Part shown: piece by piece, positions 1 to 7,125 of the stretch
Position numbering within the stretch: position 1 is the first letter of the stretch
How the letters are laid out: each line of letters begins with the position of its first letter
Source of the DNA: Acidobacteriota bacterium
GTDB lineage: Bacteria; Acidobacteriota; Terriglobia; Terriglobales; Acidobacteriaceae
Assembly: GCA_021805955.1 (NCBI GenBank)
Contig: JAJZDO010000684.1
Span: forward strand, 1 to 8,170
Direction of reading: 5' to 3'
Length of the DNA stretch: 8,170 bases
Position numbers and translations under genes: made by a program
Notes under the pieces: model-generated
The model's input: only the letters and a program-made list of their open reading frames with translations
Told to the model about the DNA's origin: nothing
The model's database searches: none

Positions 1-248
1 CCGTCCAAAAGCAGCAAAGACATCAGCCTCAGTGCTTTTTCTGGAGCTGGATCGAATCCCCTTGTGTGAAACCACGTTTATGGTTGTAAGGTCGGCGCTC
101 ACGGCTTCTATCTCCTCGCATTCTCTTTATATTCGCTCTAGGTCCTCGGAAAACTTTTTATTTCCTCAGGGGCTGGGACAGTACCCAAAAAGAGAACTTC
201 GCATCCGTCGAGTCAAAACGGGAAATATATATCTCCCTATTCCTGTAC
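1..248. other. Gene-free end downstream of glgC
   Basis: I see no credible gene in this stretch. The only open frame of any size on the plus strand (from position 32) is Ser/Arg-rich, has no recognisable domain and runs on into the antisense of glgC. The stretch is more AT-rich than the genes. It contains an imperfect inverted repeat around 140-170 (CCTCGGAAA facing TTTCCTCAGG) and the hairpin at 220-237 listed separately as the possible glgC terminator. Confidence 0.6.
214..237 (-). terminator. Possible weak terminator of glgC
   Basis: On the minus strand, 11 bases after the glgC stop codon, GGGAGAT and ATTTCCC flank an ATAT loop and can form a 7-bp stem with one G-U wobble. The wobble pairs only in minus-strand RNA; in plus-strand RNA the same position is an A-C mismatch. 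The stem is followed on the minus strand by GTTTTG, a short and interrupted T tract. Position and strand bias suit a glgC terminator, but the stem is AT-rich in its inner half and the T tract is poor. Confidence 0.35.
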
Positions 249-1514
249 CTACATATCGTGGGGCATGTAGTCCGACGCGACAGGATTTTCGTAGAGTGAA
301 TAGTCCCGGCTGACAACGGTGATGCCGCTCTCCGTCACCAGGTAATTCTTGCGGTCTTCATTCGCGTCGTAGCCGATCACCGTACCCTCTGGAATCTGAA
401 CGTCGCGATCGATGATGGCGCGCCGAATTCGGCAATGGCGTCCAATCCTGACATGGGAAAAAAGAATGCTAGAGTCGACCTCCCCGTAGGAATTCACTCG
501 AACATCGTGCGACAGGACGCTATTGCGCACCGTGGCGCCGGAGACGATGCAGCCTGCGGAGATCACGGTGTTGATGGCCATGCCTGTACGCCCAGGCTCC
601 CCAAACACAAACTTGGCCGGAGGATACTGCAGCGGCCGCGTACGCATAGGCCAGCTTTTATCGTAGAGATTGAAGATCGGAGTCACTGATGCGACATCCA
701 TGTTGGCGTCGTAGTAAGCATCGAGCGTTCCCACATCGCGCCAGTACAGCGCTTCCTGCTTATTCTCGTCGACAAAATTGAAGGCGTACATCTTGTACTG
801 GCCCAGCATCGCTGGAAGAACATTGTGACCGAAGTCGTGCTGTGAATTCGGGTCTTCGGCGTCGCGAATCAGCGCCGGCAGCAGCACGTCGGTGTTGAAC
901 AGATAGATGCCCATGGATGCATCCACCTTGTCCTGATTGAAAGGCGAGCGCATATCGGTTTGCTGCGGTTTCTCCTGGAAGCCTGTGACCTCCCCTGTTC
1001 GGGAAACCTCGACCACACCGAAACGGGAAACATCCGACGGATCGATGGGAAGCGTGGCTAAAGTTACATCGGCGCCAGAATCCATGTGCTGCTGCACCAT
1101 GCGTCCATAGTTCATCTTGTAAATGTGGTCGCCGGAAAGCAGCAGAACGCGCTTTGGCTGTTCGCTGCCGATGGAATAGATATTCTGATACACGGCATCC
1201 GCCGTTCCCATGTACCAGTTGGAACTGACACGCTGCATGGGCGGCAGAATTTCAATGAACTCACCCAGCTCATTGGCCACCACCGAGCCCCAGCCCTCGC
1301 GGATATGCCGATTCAGCGAAAGCGCCTTGTATTGCGTCAGAATGTAAATCCGGCGGAGGTCTGAGTTGATACAGTTCGACAGTGTGATGTCGATGATGCG
1401 ATAGTTGCCGCCGAAAGGAACAGCCGGCTTGGCGCGATCGCGGGTCAGCGGATACAGCCGTTCACCGGCGCCACCCGCCAGAAGAACTCCCAAAATCTCT
1501 TTCATTGAGGGCAT
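249..1514 (-). CDS. glgC: Glucose-1-phosphate adenylyltransferase (ADP-glucose pyrophosphorylase)
   Basis: GlgC makes ADP-glucose and pyrophosphate from ATP and glucose-1-phosphate, the committed step of bacterial glycogen synthesis in the cytoplasm. The 421-residue product has the usual family length. Visible motifs are the N-terminal nucleotide-binding loop GGAGERLYPLT (residues 14-24), AKPAVPFGGNYRIID (28-42), NWYMGTADAV (99-108), the metal-binding LLSGDHIYK (125-133, Asp129) and the sugar-phosphate motif FQEKP (179-183, Lys182). The last ~120 residues have the hexapeptide-like spacing of the left-handed beta-helix domain that mediates oligomer contacts and allostery. Start M1 is preferred over M4 because an AGGATAGG stretch lies 8 bases upstream of it. 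Aligning the N-terminus from memory with E. coli GlgC puts Asp26 where E. coli has the fructose-1,6-bisphosphate-binding Lys39, so effector preference may differ. No other glycogen gene is adjacent. The gene has its own promoter at 1553-1580 and diverges from the ABC-F gene. Confidence 0.96.
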   Translation of the reverse strand: MPSMKEILGVLLAGGAGERLYPLTRDRAKPAVPFGGNYRIIDITLSNCINSDLRRIYILTQYKALSLNRHIREGWGSVVANELGEFIEILPPMQRVSSNWYMGTADAVYQNIYSIGSEQPKRVLLLSGDHIYKMNYGRMVQQHMDSGADVTLATLPIDPSDVSRFGVVEVSRTGEVTGFQEKPQQTDMRSPFNQDKVDASMGIYLFNTDVLLPALIRDAEDPNSQHDFGHNVLPAMLGQYKMYAFNFVDENKQEALYWRDVGTLDAYYDANMDVASVTPIFNLYDKSWPMRTRPLQYPPAKFVFGEPGRTGMAINTVISAGCIVSGATVRNSVLSHDVRVNSYGEVDSSILFSHVRIGRHCRIRRAIIDRDVQIPEGTVIGYDANEDRKNYLVTESGITVVSRDYSLYENPVASDYMPHDM

Positions 1515-1552
1515 TTAATTTGCCTATCCTGTTGGAAAAGCGGTTCGATGCG

Positions 1553-1580
1553 AGTATACCAATCCGCCCACACTTGTCAT
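1553..1580 (-). promoter_or_regulatory. Sigma70-type promoter for glgC
   Basis: Read on the minus strand, ATGACA (1575-1580; 5 of 6 to the -35 consensus) is followed after exactly 16 bases by TATACT (1553-1558; 5 of 6 to the -10 consensus). Transcription would start near 1545, giving a leader of about 30 bases before the glgC ATG at 1514. Orientation, spacing and distance all fit. It is the best-formed promoter I found in the window. Confidence 0.65.
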
Positions 1581-1743
1581 TACGACCGTGAGCAATGCAG
1601 CGCGGCGAACTTTTCAACGGGTAGGAGGTACATCGCTTTTACAATTAAGATGCCGCGCGGCGACCTACGGTTATACCATCCGAAATATTCGATGCGACAA
1701 TAAACCATATGCGCTTTCAATTGACGATTCGAGCGCGAATCTG

Positions 1744-3732
1744 ATGCTGCAACTGACCCGCGCCGGCAAGCGCTTCGGCCACAAACTCCTTTTCGAAAAG
1801 ATCGACTGGCAGATCACTCCTGGAGAACGCACCGGCCTGGTCGGCGGTAACGGCACCGGCAAGTCCACCCTGCTGCGAATTCTGGCCGGGCTTGACTCGC
1901 TGGACGACGGCTCCATGGAGTCGACCGGCGGCATGACCTTCGGCTACCTTCCTCAGGATGGATTGCAGTTGCATGGACGCTCTGTTTTCGACGAATGCCT
2001 GTCCGCCTTCGCCAAGACGCAGGCCCTCGAGCACAAGATTCAACGACTGCATTCGCAACTCGCGGAACTGCCGCCTCACTCCGGCGAATATGCCGCCGTC
2101 ATCGAGCAATTGACCCGAAGCGACGCCGAATTTCACGCCCAGGACGGCTACACCATCGAGGCCCGCGTCGGCACAGTCTTGTCCGGCCTTGGCTTTTCCA
2201 AAGAAGACTGGCAGCGCAAGACGGAAGAGTTTTCCGGCGGCTGGCAGATGCGCATCGCCCTCGCCAAACTGCTGCTGGAAAAACCCGATCTGCTGCTGCT
2301 GGACGAACCCACAAACCACCTGGATCTGGAGGCCAGAAATTGGCTGGAGGGGTATCTCCATGCCTATCCGCATGCCTATATCTTGGTTTCGCACGATCGC
2401 TTTTTTCTGGATATCGCGACGGATAAAATTGTCGAGCTGTGGAATCGCCGGCTGTACAGCTATACCGGCAATTACGAAAAGTATTTGCAGCAGAAGGCCG
2501 AGCGGCAGGTCCAACTGGAGGCTGCATATCGTCACCAGCGCGAACATATTGAACACCTGGAATCCTTCATTACTCGCTTCCGCGCGCAGGCCACCAAAGC
2601 GCGCCAGGTACAAAGCCGCGTCAAAGAACTGGAGCGCATCGAGCGAATCGAGTTGCCGCCTGCGGAAACGGAGATCCATTTCACCTTCCCGCAACCGCCG
2701 GCCAGCGGTCGTACCGTGGTCGAGGCACTGCAAATCAGCAAAAGCTATGGTGAGAAGCAAGTCTTTTCCGGCGTGCAATTCACCATTGAGCGAGGCGAAC
2801 GCATCGCTCTGGTGGGGCCGAATGGCGCCGGTAAATCGACACTGATTCGTCTGCTGGCTGCGCTCGACGCTCCCACAACTGGGCAAATTCGCCTCGGACA
2901 CAATGTGGCGCTGCAATACTTTGCGCAGGATCAGTACAAGGAGCTGAACGCCGACGCACGCATGCTCGACGACCTTGGACGCAGTGCGCCGAGAATTCCC
3001 CAGACAGAATTACGAAACCTGTTGGGCTGCTTTCTATTTTCCGGCGAGGATGTATTCAAGCCGCTTGGAGTGCTTTCCGGCGGCGAACGCAACCGATACG
3101 CGCTGGCGCGACTGCTGGTGAGCCCCGCAAATTTTCTCCTGCTGGATGAGCCGACAAATCACCTGGATATGCGCGCTAAAGAAGTGCTGCTGGAAGCGAT
3201 ACGGAGCTTTACAGGCACCGTCGTGTTCGTCTCGCACGATCGCGCGTTTATCGATGCGCTCGCCACGCGGGTCTTTGAGATTCGAGATGGCGCCGTGCGT
3301 GTCTACACCGGAAATTACGAAGATTATTTGTGGCAGATTTCACGGCAGGCGGAAGCGGCCGCGGCGAATTCGTCTGCGCAGGATTTGAAGCAATCCAATG
3401 GCAATTCTTCGTCACTGTCTCCAGCCGGTTTGCCAGCCAACGAGCGGCAACCTGAGAACGAACCCATCAAGCGTGTCAGCCGCATCAATCCCATCCGCCT
3501 GCGACAGATGCAGGATCGATGTAACGTGCTGGAAGAAGAAATTCCGCGTATGGAATCGGCCATACAAACCACCGAAGAGCAGTTGGGCGTGTATGTTTCC
3601 GCCGAACATTATCAGGCGCAGCAGCGCCAGCTCGACGAGATGCGGGCCGACCATGCAGCCATGTTGACCGAGTGGGAAGAATTGATCGTGCAACTGGAAG
3701 AGCAGGCGGCAATTTCTTCGCCCAACGCTTAG
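1744..3732 (+). CDS. ABC-F family ATPase, Uup/YdiF-like
   Basis: This is a soluble protein with two ABC ATPase domains and no membrane segments, the architecture of ABC-F proteins, which bind the ribosomal E site and act in translation or ribosome rescue. Numbered from the ATG at 1744 (662 residues): Walker A GGNGTGKST at 34-42, signature FSGGWQ at 163-168, Walker B LLLLDEPTNHLD at 183-194; second Walker A GPNGAGKST at 358-366, signature LSGGER at 444-449, Walker B FLLLDEPTNHLD at 464-475. A charged helical linker (about 245-320) joins the domains, as in the P-site tRNA interaction arm. After a low-complexity Ser/Asn/Pro linker (about 535-579) comes a Glu/Gln-rich coiled coil (580-662), typical of Uup/YdiF and absent from EttA. 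The frame is open back to a GTG at 1588, but those 52 residues do not look like ABC-F, whereas MLQLTRAGKRFG is a typical ABC-F beginning. No clear Shine-Dalgarno precedes 1744. Nothing suggests an antibiotic-resistance subtype. Confidence 0.93.
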   Translation: MLQLTRAGKRFGHKLLFEKIDWQITPGERTGLVGGNGTGKSTLLRILAGLDSLDDGSMESTGGMTFGYLPQDGLQLHGRSVFDECLSAFAKTQALEHKIQRLHSQLAELPPHSGEYAAVIEQLTRSDAEFHAQDGYTIEARVGTVLSGLGFSKEDWQRKTEEFSGGWQMRIALAKLLLEKPDLLLLDEPTNHLDLEARNWLEGYLHAYPHAYILVSHDRFFLDIATDKIVELWNRRLYSYTGNYEKYLQQKAERQVQLEAAYRHQREHIEHLESFITRFRAQATKARQVQSRVKELERIERIELPPAETEIHFTFPQPPASGRTVVEALQISKSYGEKQVFSGVQFTIERGERIALVGPNGAGKSTLIRLLAALDAPTTGQIRLGHNVALQYFAQDQYKELNADARMLDDLGRSAPRIPQTELRNLLGCFLFSGEDVFKPLGVLSGGERNRYALARLLVSPANFLLLDEPTNHLDMRAKEVLLEAIRSFTGTVVFVSHDRAFIDALATRVFEIRDGAVRVYTGNYEDYLWQISRQAEAAAANSSAQDLKQSNGNSSSLSPAGLPANERQPENEPIKRVSRINPIRLRQMQDRCNVLEEEIPRMESAIQTTEEQLGVYVSAEHYQAQQRQLDEMRADHAAMLTEWEELIVQLEEQAAISSPNA

Positions 3733-3757
3733 GAAACTGCCTGCTTCCTCCTGCATA

Positions 3758-6568
3758 ATGCAGATACGTATGGATCTTTTGTGGAAGCCGGAAAACTGGG
3801 CAGAGCGACTGGAAGAACTGCAGTCGTTCGATCCGGAGCGCAAGGAAGCTCCGCTGCGCCGCGACGTTCGCTCGCTGGGAACGTTACTGGGACGCGTGCT
3901 TCGGGAACAGGCCGGCGATGCGCTGTTCCAGGCCGTGGAAGATTTACGCCGCATCACCACCGATGGCCGCGAAGCGCGTTTGCAAGGCGACTCGATGAAG
4001 GCCGATTTCCTGCTGGCGGAGGCCATTGCGCACATTGCCGTCTGCGACACCGGATTTGCTGAGCAGCTGACGCGAGCCTTCGCTTTCTACTTTGAACTGA
4101 TCAACCTGGCGGAAACCAACCATCGCAAGCGCCGTCGCCGCGCCCATCGCCTGCTCGGCACTCAAAGTCCGCCTCAACCCGGAGAGATGCGCGGCACATT
4201 GCGCCGCATGCGCGAGGCCGGCATCGCCGCCAGTGAAGCCATGGAGTTCCTCGCGAAAATTTGCGTGATTCCGGTGTTCACAGCCCACCCCACGGAGGTC
4301 GCGCGCCGCTCGGTCCTGTTCAAACGGCGACGCCTTGGCGAAACTCTAGAAAGCCTGAATCAAATTCCGCTGCAGGATGAAGAATTGACGGCACGGGAAG
4401 AGGACATCCTCGCAGAGATCACAGCGTTATGGCAGACCGATGAGGTTCGTAGCCATCGCCCTACAGTGCAGAATGAAATCAAACTCGGTTTGGATTATTA
4501 CGATATTGCCATTTTCGAAACGCTGCCGCAGTTATTCGAAGAAATTGCCGGCGCGCTGCGCGACGAGTACGGCATTGAAGTAGAGGCGAATGACTTGCCG
4601 CAGGTGGTGCGATTCGGCTCTTGGATTGGCGGCGATCGCGATGGCAATCCCTTTGTCACTCCAGAGGTGACATGGCAAGCCATCACCATGGCCAGGCGCA
4701 AATTGATTGAGCATTATTGCGCTCGTATTCAACTGATCCTCGACCTGCTGACCCCGTCGATCCAGCGAGTCGGCCTGAGCCCGGCGCTAGAGAAAAAGCT
4801 GCAAAGCTATTCGTCTCAGTTGGAACGTTCGGGGTTTGGCATCGATCAGCGTTATCCCCACGAGCTGCATCGCCGCTTCGTCTTATGCATTCGCATGCGA
4901 CTGGAAGCAGCCGCGCGGGAACTGCATGAGTCGTCGGCGCCGATCGGCTTGACGCCCTATCGCTCCAGCCAGGAATTGTTGGACGATCTCCGTCTGCTGC
5001 GGGATAGCTTGGCGGAAGAAAAAAGCCTTCGCCTGGCGCGAGCTTTGATCGATCCTCTGGTCCGCGAAGTTCGCACATTCGGATTGCATTTGCACACGCT
5101 GGACATTCGCGCACATGCGCGCCAACTCACTCAGGCATTGCGCGAGATCGAAGGGAACTGCGAACGAAACTCTTCGAAGGAAAATTTCGCCACTCCGCTT
5201 TCGCGCGACACGGCCGACGTTTTGGCCACCTTCCGCGCCATCGCGGAAATTCAGCGCAAGGAGCCAGTGGAGACCATCCGGCAATACGTCGTCAGCGGCG
5301 CCACCAGCGCGGAGGATGTCTGGCGCGTGCTCCATCTCGCGCGCACGCATCAAGTCTCCTGCATGGCTGGGGAAAATTGTGCTGCCATCCGCGTGGTACC
5401 GCTGTTTGAATCGATCGAGGATTTGCGCGGCGCTGCCGCCATCTGCCGAGAAATATGGACCGCACCTGCGTATCAACCGCTGTTGGAATCGTGGCATCGT
5501 AGTCAGGAGGTGATGCTGGGATATTCTGACTCCAATAAAGATGGCGGTATGCTCACCAGCACCTGGGAGATATACAAAACGCATCGCGCCCTGCACGCTG
5601 TTGCCCGTGAATGTGGCATCGACCTGCGCCTCTTCCACGGCCGCGGCGGAACGGTCGGTCGCGGCGGCGCGCCTACGCATCGCGCCATCTATGCCCAGCC
5701 CATTGGCGACTTCAACGGAGAAATTCGCATCACCGAACAGGGCGAGGTCCTGCACTGGAAATATTCCGATGTGGTACTGGCAGAATGGAACCTGGAGCTG
5801 ATGGTGGCCGCTTCGCTCGATGCGTTGGCGCGTCCGGAAGCAAACCGCCCGGGTGGTCATCGCACGGGAGAGATGATGCCGGGATGGGAAGAAGTGTGCG
5901 AGGAGCTTTCAACCACCGCGTACGGTTTTTATCGCAAGAACATTCCTGAGGATGAAGAAGTTTTGCAGTATTTCGCAGAAGCCACGCCGGTCAATGAACT
6001 GGAGTATGCCCGTATTGGTTCGCGCCCCGTACGCCGAAAAGCGAAGAACAATTTCGCCGACCTTCGCGCCATTCCATGGGTGTTTGGCTGGATGCAGAGT
6101 CGTCACGGCGTACCCGGATGGTTCGGCGTTGGCCATGCGCTGGAGCATTCCATCGAACACGGAAGCCTGCCCGTGCTGCAACACATGATGCGGGAGTTTC
6201 CCATGTTCATTGACCTGATTCGCAACGTGGAGTTGTCGCTGGCCAAGGCCGACTTTCACATCGCCAAGCAGTATTCGCTGTTGACACACGACCGTGCGAT
6301 GGGCGATCGAGTCTTCACCCGCCTGGAATCGGAATATGAAAGCACGCGGCGAGCTGTGCTGGCCGTCACCGGACAAAAAACTCTGCTGGAAACCAATCCG
6401 GTACTGTCCCGTTCCATTCGGGTGCGCAATCCTTACGTCGATCCCATGAGCCTCATCCAGGTGGAACTGCTCCGTCGCAAGCGTGCCGGCGACACCAGCG
6501 ATTCGCTGCAACGCGCCATCGCCGCCACCATCAACGGCATCGCCGCCGGCCTCCGCAACACCGGATAA
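3758..6568 (+). CDS. ppc: Phosphoenolpyruvate carboxylase
   Basis: The enzyme converts phosphoenolpyruvate and bicarbonate to oxaloacetate and phosphate, refilling the TCA cycle; it is a cytoplasmic homotetramer in known cases. The 936-residue product is slightly longer than E. coli Ppc (883) and appears complete. Visible motifs: VFTAHPTE (173-180) with catalytic His177, corresponding to E. coli His138; WIGGDRDGNP (289-298); GYSDSNKDGG (588-597) with Lys594; FHGRGGTVGRGG (626-637) with the glycine-rich loop arginine Arg629; IGSRPVRRK further on; and the family-typical C-terminus ending RNTG, whose Asn934 matches the aspartate-inhibitor residue Asn881 of E. coli. Allosteric inhibition by aspartate is therefore plausible. 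The start is ATG 3758 or ATG 3770; neither has a Shine-Dalgarno, the sequence upstream being pyrimidine-rich. The gap from the ABC-F stop is 25 bases with no terminator or promoter visible, so co-transcription is likely. It converges with rpsU. Confidence 0.97.
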   Translation: MQIRMDLLWKPENWAERLEELQSFDPERKEAPLRRDVRSLGTLLGRVLREQAGDALFQAVEDLRRITTDGREARLQGDSMKADFLLAEAIAHIAVCDTGFAEQLTRAFAFYFELINLAETNHRKRRRRAHRLLGTQSPPQPGEMRGTLRRMREAGIAASEAMEFLAKICVIPVFTAHPTEVARRSVLFKRRRLGETLESLNQIPLQDEELTAREEDILAEITALWQTDEVRSHRPTVQNEIKLGLDYYDIAIFETLPQLFEEIAGALRDEYGIEVEANDLPQVVRFGSWIGGDRDGNPFVTPEVTWQAITMARRKLIEHYCARIQLILDLLTPSIQRVGLSPALEKKLQSYSSQLERSGFGIDQRYPHELHRRFVLCIRMRLEAAARELHESSAPIGLTPYRSSQELLDDLRLLRDSLAEEKSLRLARALIDPLVREVRTFGLHLHTLDIRAHARQLTQALREIEGNCERNSSKENFATPLSRDTADVLATFRAIAEIQRKEPVETIRQYVVSGATSAEDVWRVLHLARTHQVSCMAGENCAAIRVVPLFESIEDLRGAAAICREIWTAPAYQPLLESWHRSQEVMLGYSDSNKDGGMLTSTWEIYKTHRALHAVARECGIDLRLFHGRGGTVGRGGAPTHRAIYAQPIGDFNGEIRITEQGEVLHWKYSDVVLAEWNLELMVAASLDALARPEANRPGGHRTGEMMPGWEEVCEELSTTAYGFYRKNIPEDEEVLQYFAEATPVNELEYARIGSRPVRRKAKNNFADLRAIPWVFGWMQSRHGVPGWFGVGHALEHSIEHGSLPVLQHMMREFPMFIDLIRNVELSLAKADFHIAKQYSLLTHDRAMGDRVFTRLESEYESTRRAVLAVTGQKTLLETNPVLSRSIRVRNPYVDPMSLIQVELLRRKRAGDTSDSLQRAIAATINGIAAGLRNTG

Positions 6569-6606
6569 TTCTGGTCCCCCTGATTCTGTAGTCAAAACCA
6601 GAAGGG

Positions 6607-6632
6607 GTCATTCTGAGCGCTGCGAAGAATCC
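6607..6632. repeat. Short interspersed repeat between ppc and rpsU
   Basis: The 26-base stretch begins GTCATTCTGAGCGC and ends TGCGAAGAATCC. ATTCT (6610-6614) and AGAAT (6626-6630) are inverted around a central AGCGCT palindrome. From memory, near-identical sequences recur many times in intergenic DNA of acidobacteria and some other environmental bacteria. Only one copy lies in this window, so the call rests on recognition of the motif, not on repetition seen here. It lies between two converging genes, a usual location for such elements. Confidence 0.5.
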
Positions 6633-6673
6633 AGAGGGTGACGGTGCCAAACATCAACCACCCTCGATCCCCC

Positions 6674-6714
6674 AAAAACAAAGGCCCGGGACACTTTTCC
6701 AAATGTCCGGGCCT
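6674..6714 (-). terminator. Intrinsic terminator of rpsU
   Basis: On the minus strand, 22 bases after the rpsU stop, AGGCCCGGACA (6704-6714) pairs with TGTCCCGGGCCT (6682-6693) across a 10-base loop. This makes an 11-bp GC-rich stem with a single bulged base, followed directly by TTGTTTTT (6674-6681). That is a canonical Rho-independent terminator for rpsU. Read from the plus strand the stem is followed only by CGTTTC, so it would stop ppc transcription less well, although the hairpin could partly serve both converging genes. Confidence 0.85.
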
Positions 6715-6736
6715 CGTTTCATTCATCGACTCGTAA

Positions 6737-6937
6737 TTAGTCGGTCTGTTCCTTGCGTGCCTTCTTGCGATTGCGCTTGCGGGCCAATGCCTGCTTCATG
6801 CGCATCTTCTCGCCTGGCTTCATGTAGTACGAGTGCCGCTTGACTTCCTTGATGATGTCTTCCTGCTGCACCTTGCGCTTGAAGCGGCGCAGTGCATTCT
6901 CCAACGGTTCGCCTTCTTGAATCTTTACTTCTGCCAA
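6737..6937 (-). CDS. rpsU: 30S ribosomal protein S21 (bS21)
   Basis: bS21 is a small basic protein of the 30S platform that sits next to the 3' end of 16S rRNA, near the anti-Shine-Dalgarno, and aids initiation. The product is 66 residues (E. coli 71). It shows the family features: an N-terminal beta segment followed by EPLENALRRFKRKVQQE, then KRHSYYMKPGEKMRMK and a Lys/Arg-rich tail. The start codon is TTG (6937-6935 on the minus strand): the in-frame codons upstream are CAT, TCT and the stop TAA, no ATG is available, and a strong Shine-Dalgarno lies 9 bases before it. The gene is monocistronic, with its own terminator, and diverges from the lipoprotein gene. I found no convincing promoter; TATTCT at 6978-6983 is only a weak -10 candidate. 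Confidence 0.95.
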   Translation of the reverse strand: MAEVKIQEGEPLENALRRFKRKVQQEDIIKEVKRHSYYMKPGEKMRMKQALARKRNRKKARKEQTD

Positions 6938-6946
6938 ATGAGATTA

Positions 6947-6954
6947 CACCTCCC
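6947..6954 (-). promoter_or_regulatory. Strong ribosome binding site of rpsU
   Basis: GGGAGGTG on the minus strand contains GGAGGTG, a 7-base perfect complement to the usual 16S 3' tail, and is separated by 9 bases from TTG at 6937. It decides the start of rpsU as TTG. It is the strongest Shine-Dalgarno in the window and contrasts with the ABC-F and ppc genes, which have none recognisable. Confidence 0.85.
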
Positions 6955-7047
6955 AACGCTCCGGTTGGACACCCCTTAGAATACCGTAAATCCCCCGACT
7001 CCGATACTCTCCGCAACTCTTCAGACGCACCCGTGTCTGTTGTTGCA

Positions 7048-7090
7048 TGTTCCCGCGCTTGTGCCGGGAACAATGCCTGCGGTAGCAGGC
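7048..7090 (+). promoter_or_regulatory. Two tandem hairpins in the lipoprotein leader
   Basis: Upstream of the lipoprotein gene, TGTTCCCG (7048-7055) and CGGGAACA (7065-7072) form a perfect 8-bp inverted repeat with a 9-base spacer. Two bases later GCCTGC (7075-7080) and GCAGGC (7085-7090) form a second perfect 6-bp stem with a GGTA tetraloop. Neither is followed by a T tract, so they are not terminators. They end 22 bases before the Shine-Dalgarno. The first could be a dyad operator, or both could be leader RNA structure affecting translation or mRNA stability. I recognise no known riboswitch. Confidence 0.5.
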
Positions 7091-7125
7091 GCATTCACAA
7101 TCTCGCATCCACGAGGGTCATTGTC

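Noticed and set aside
48..66. A tRNA T-arm-like string (GGATCGAATCCCC)
   Set aside because: The T54-T55-C core is not met (ATCGAAT), the flanking arms do not pair, and no anticodon or acceptor arm can be placed.
1623..1628. AGGAGG, a perfect Shine-Dalgarno-like hexamer in the glgC/ABC-F gap
   Set aside because: No start codon lies 5-12 bases downstream. The next ATG (1649) is 20 bases away and opens only a 17-codon frame.
1617..1677. TTTACA and TATACC as a promoter for the ABC-F gene
   Set aside because: The boxes are about 28 bases apart, far from the 16-18 needed, and no better pair was found in this gap.
1717..2916. A 399-codon open frame antisense to the ABC-F gene
   Set aside because: It lies entirely opposite a clear ABC-F coding region and has no recognisable domain; long antisense frames are expected in GC-rich coding DNA.
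4883..5860. A 325-codon open frame antisense to ppc
   Set aside because: It overlaps conserved ppc catalytic motifs on the other strand and shows no protein family features.
6569..6603. TTCTGGT/ACCAGAA inverted repeat directly after ppc
   Set aside because: The 7-bp stem has a 21-base loop and no T tract, so it is too weak to call as the ppc terminator.
6892..7125. A longer start for the lipoprotein at ATG 6892
   Set aside because: It would overlap the 5' end of rpsU, run through the leader hairpins and bury the signal peptide inside the protein. ATG 7126 has both a Shine-Dalgarno and a lipobox signal.
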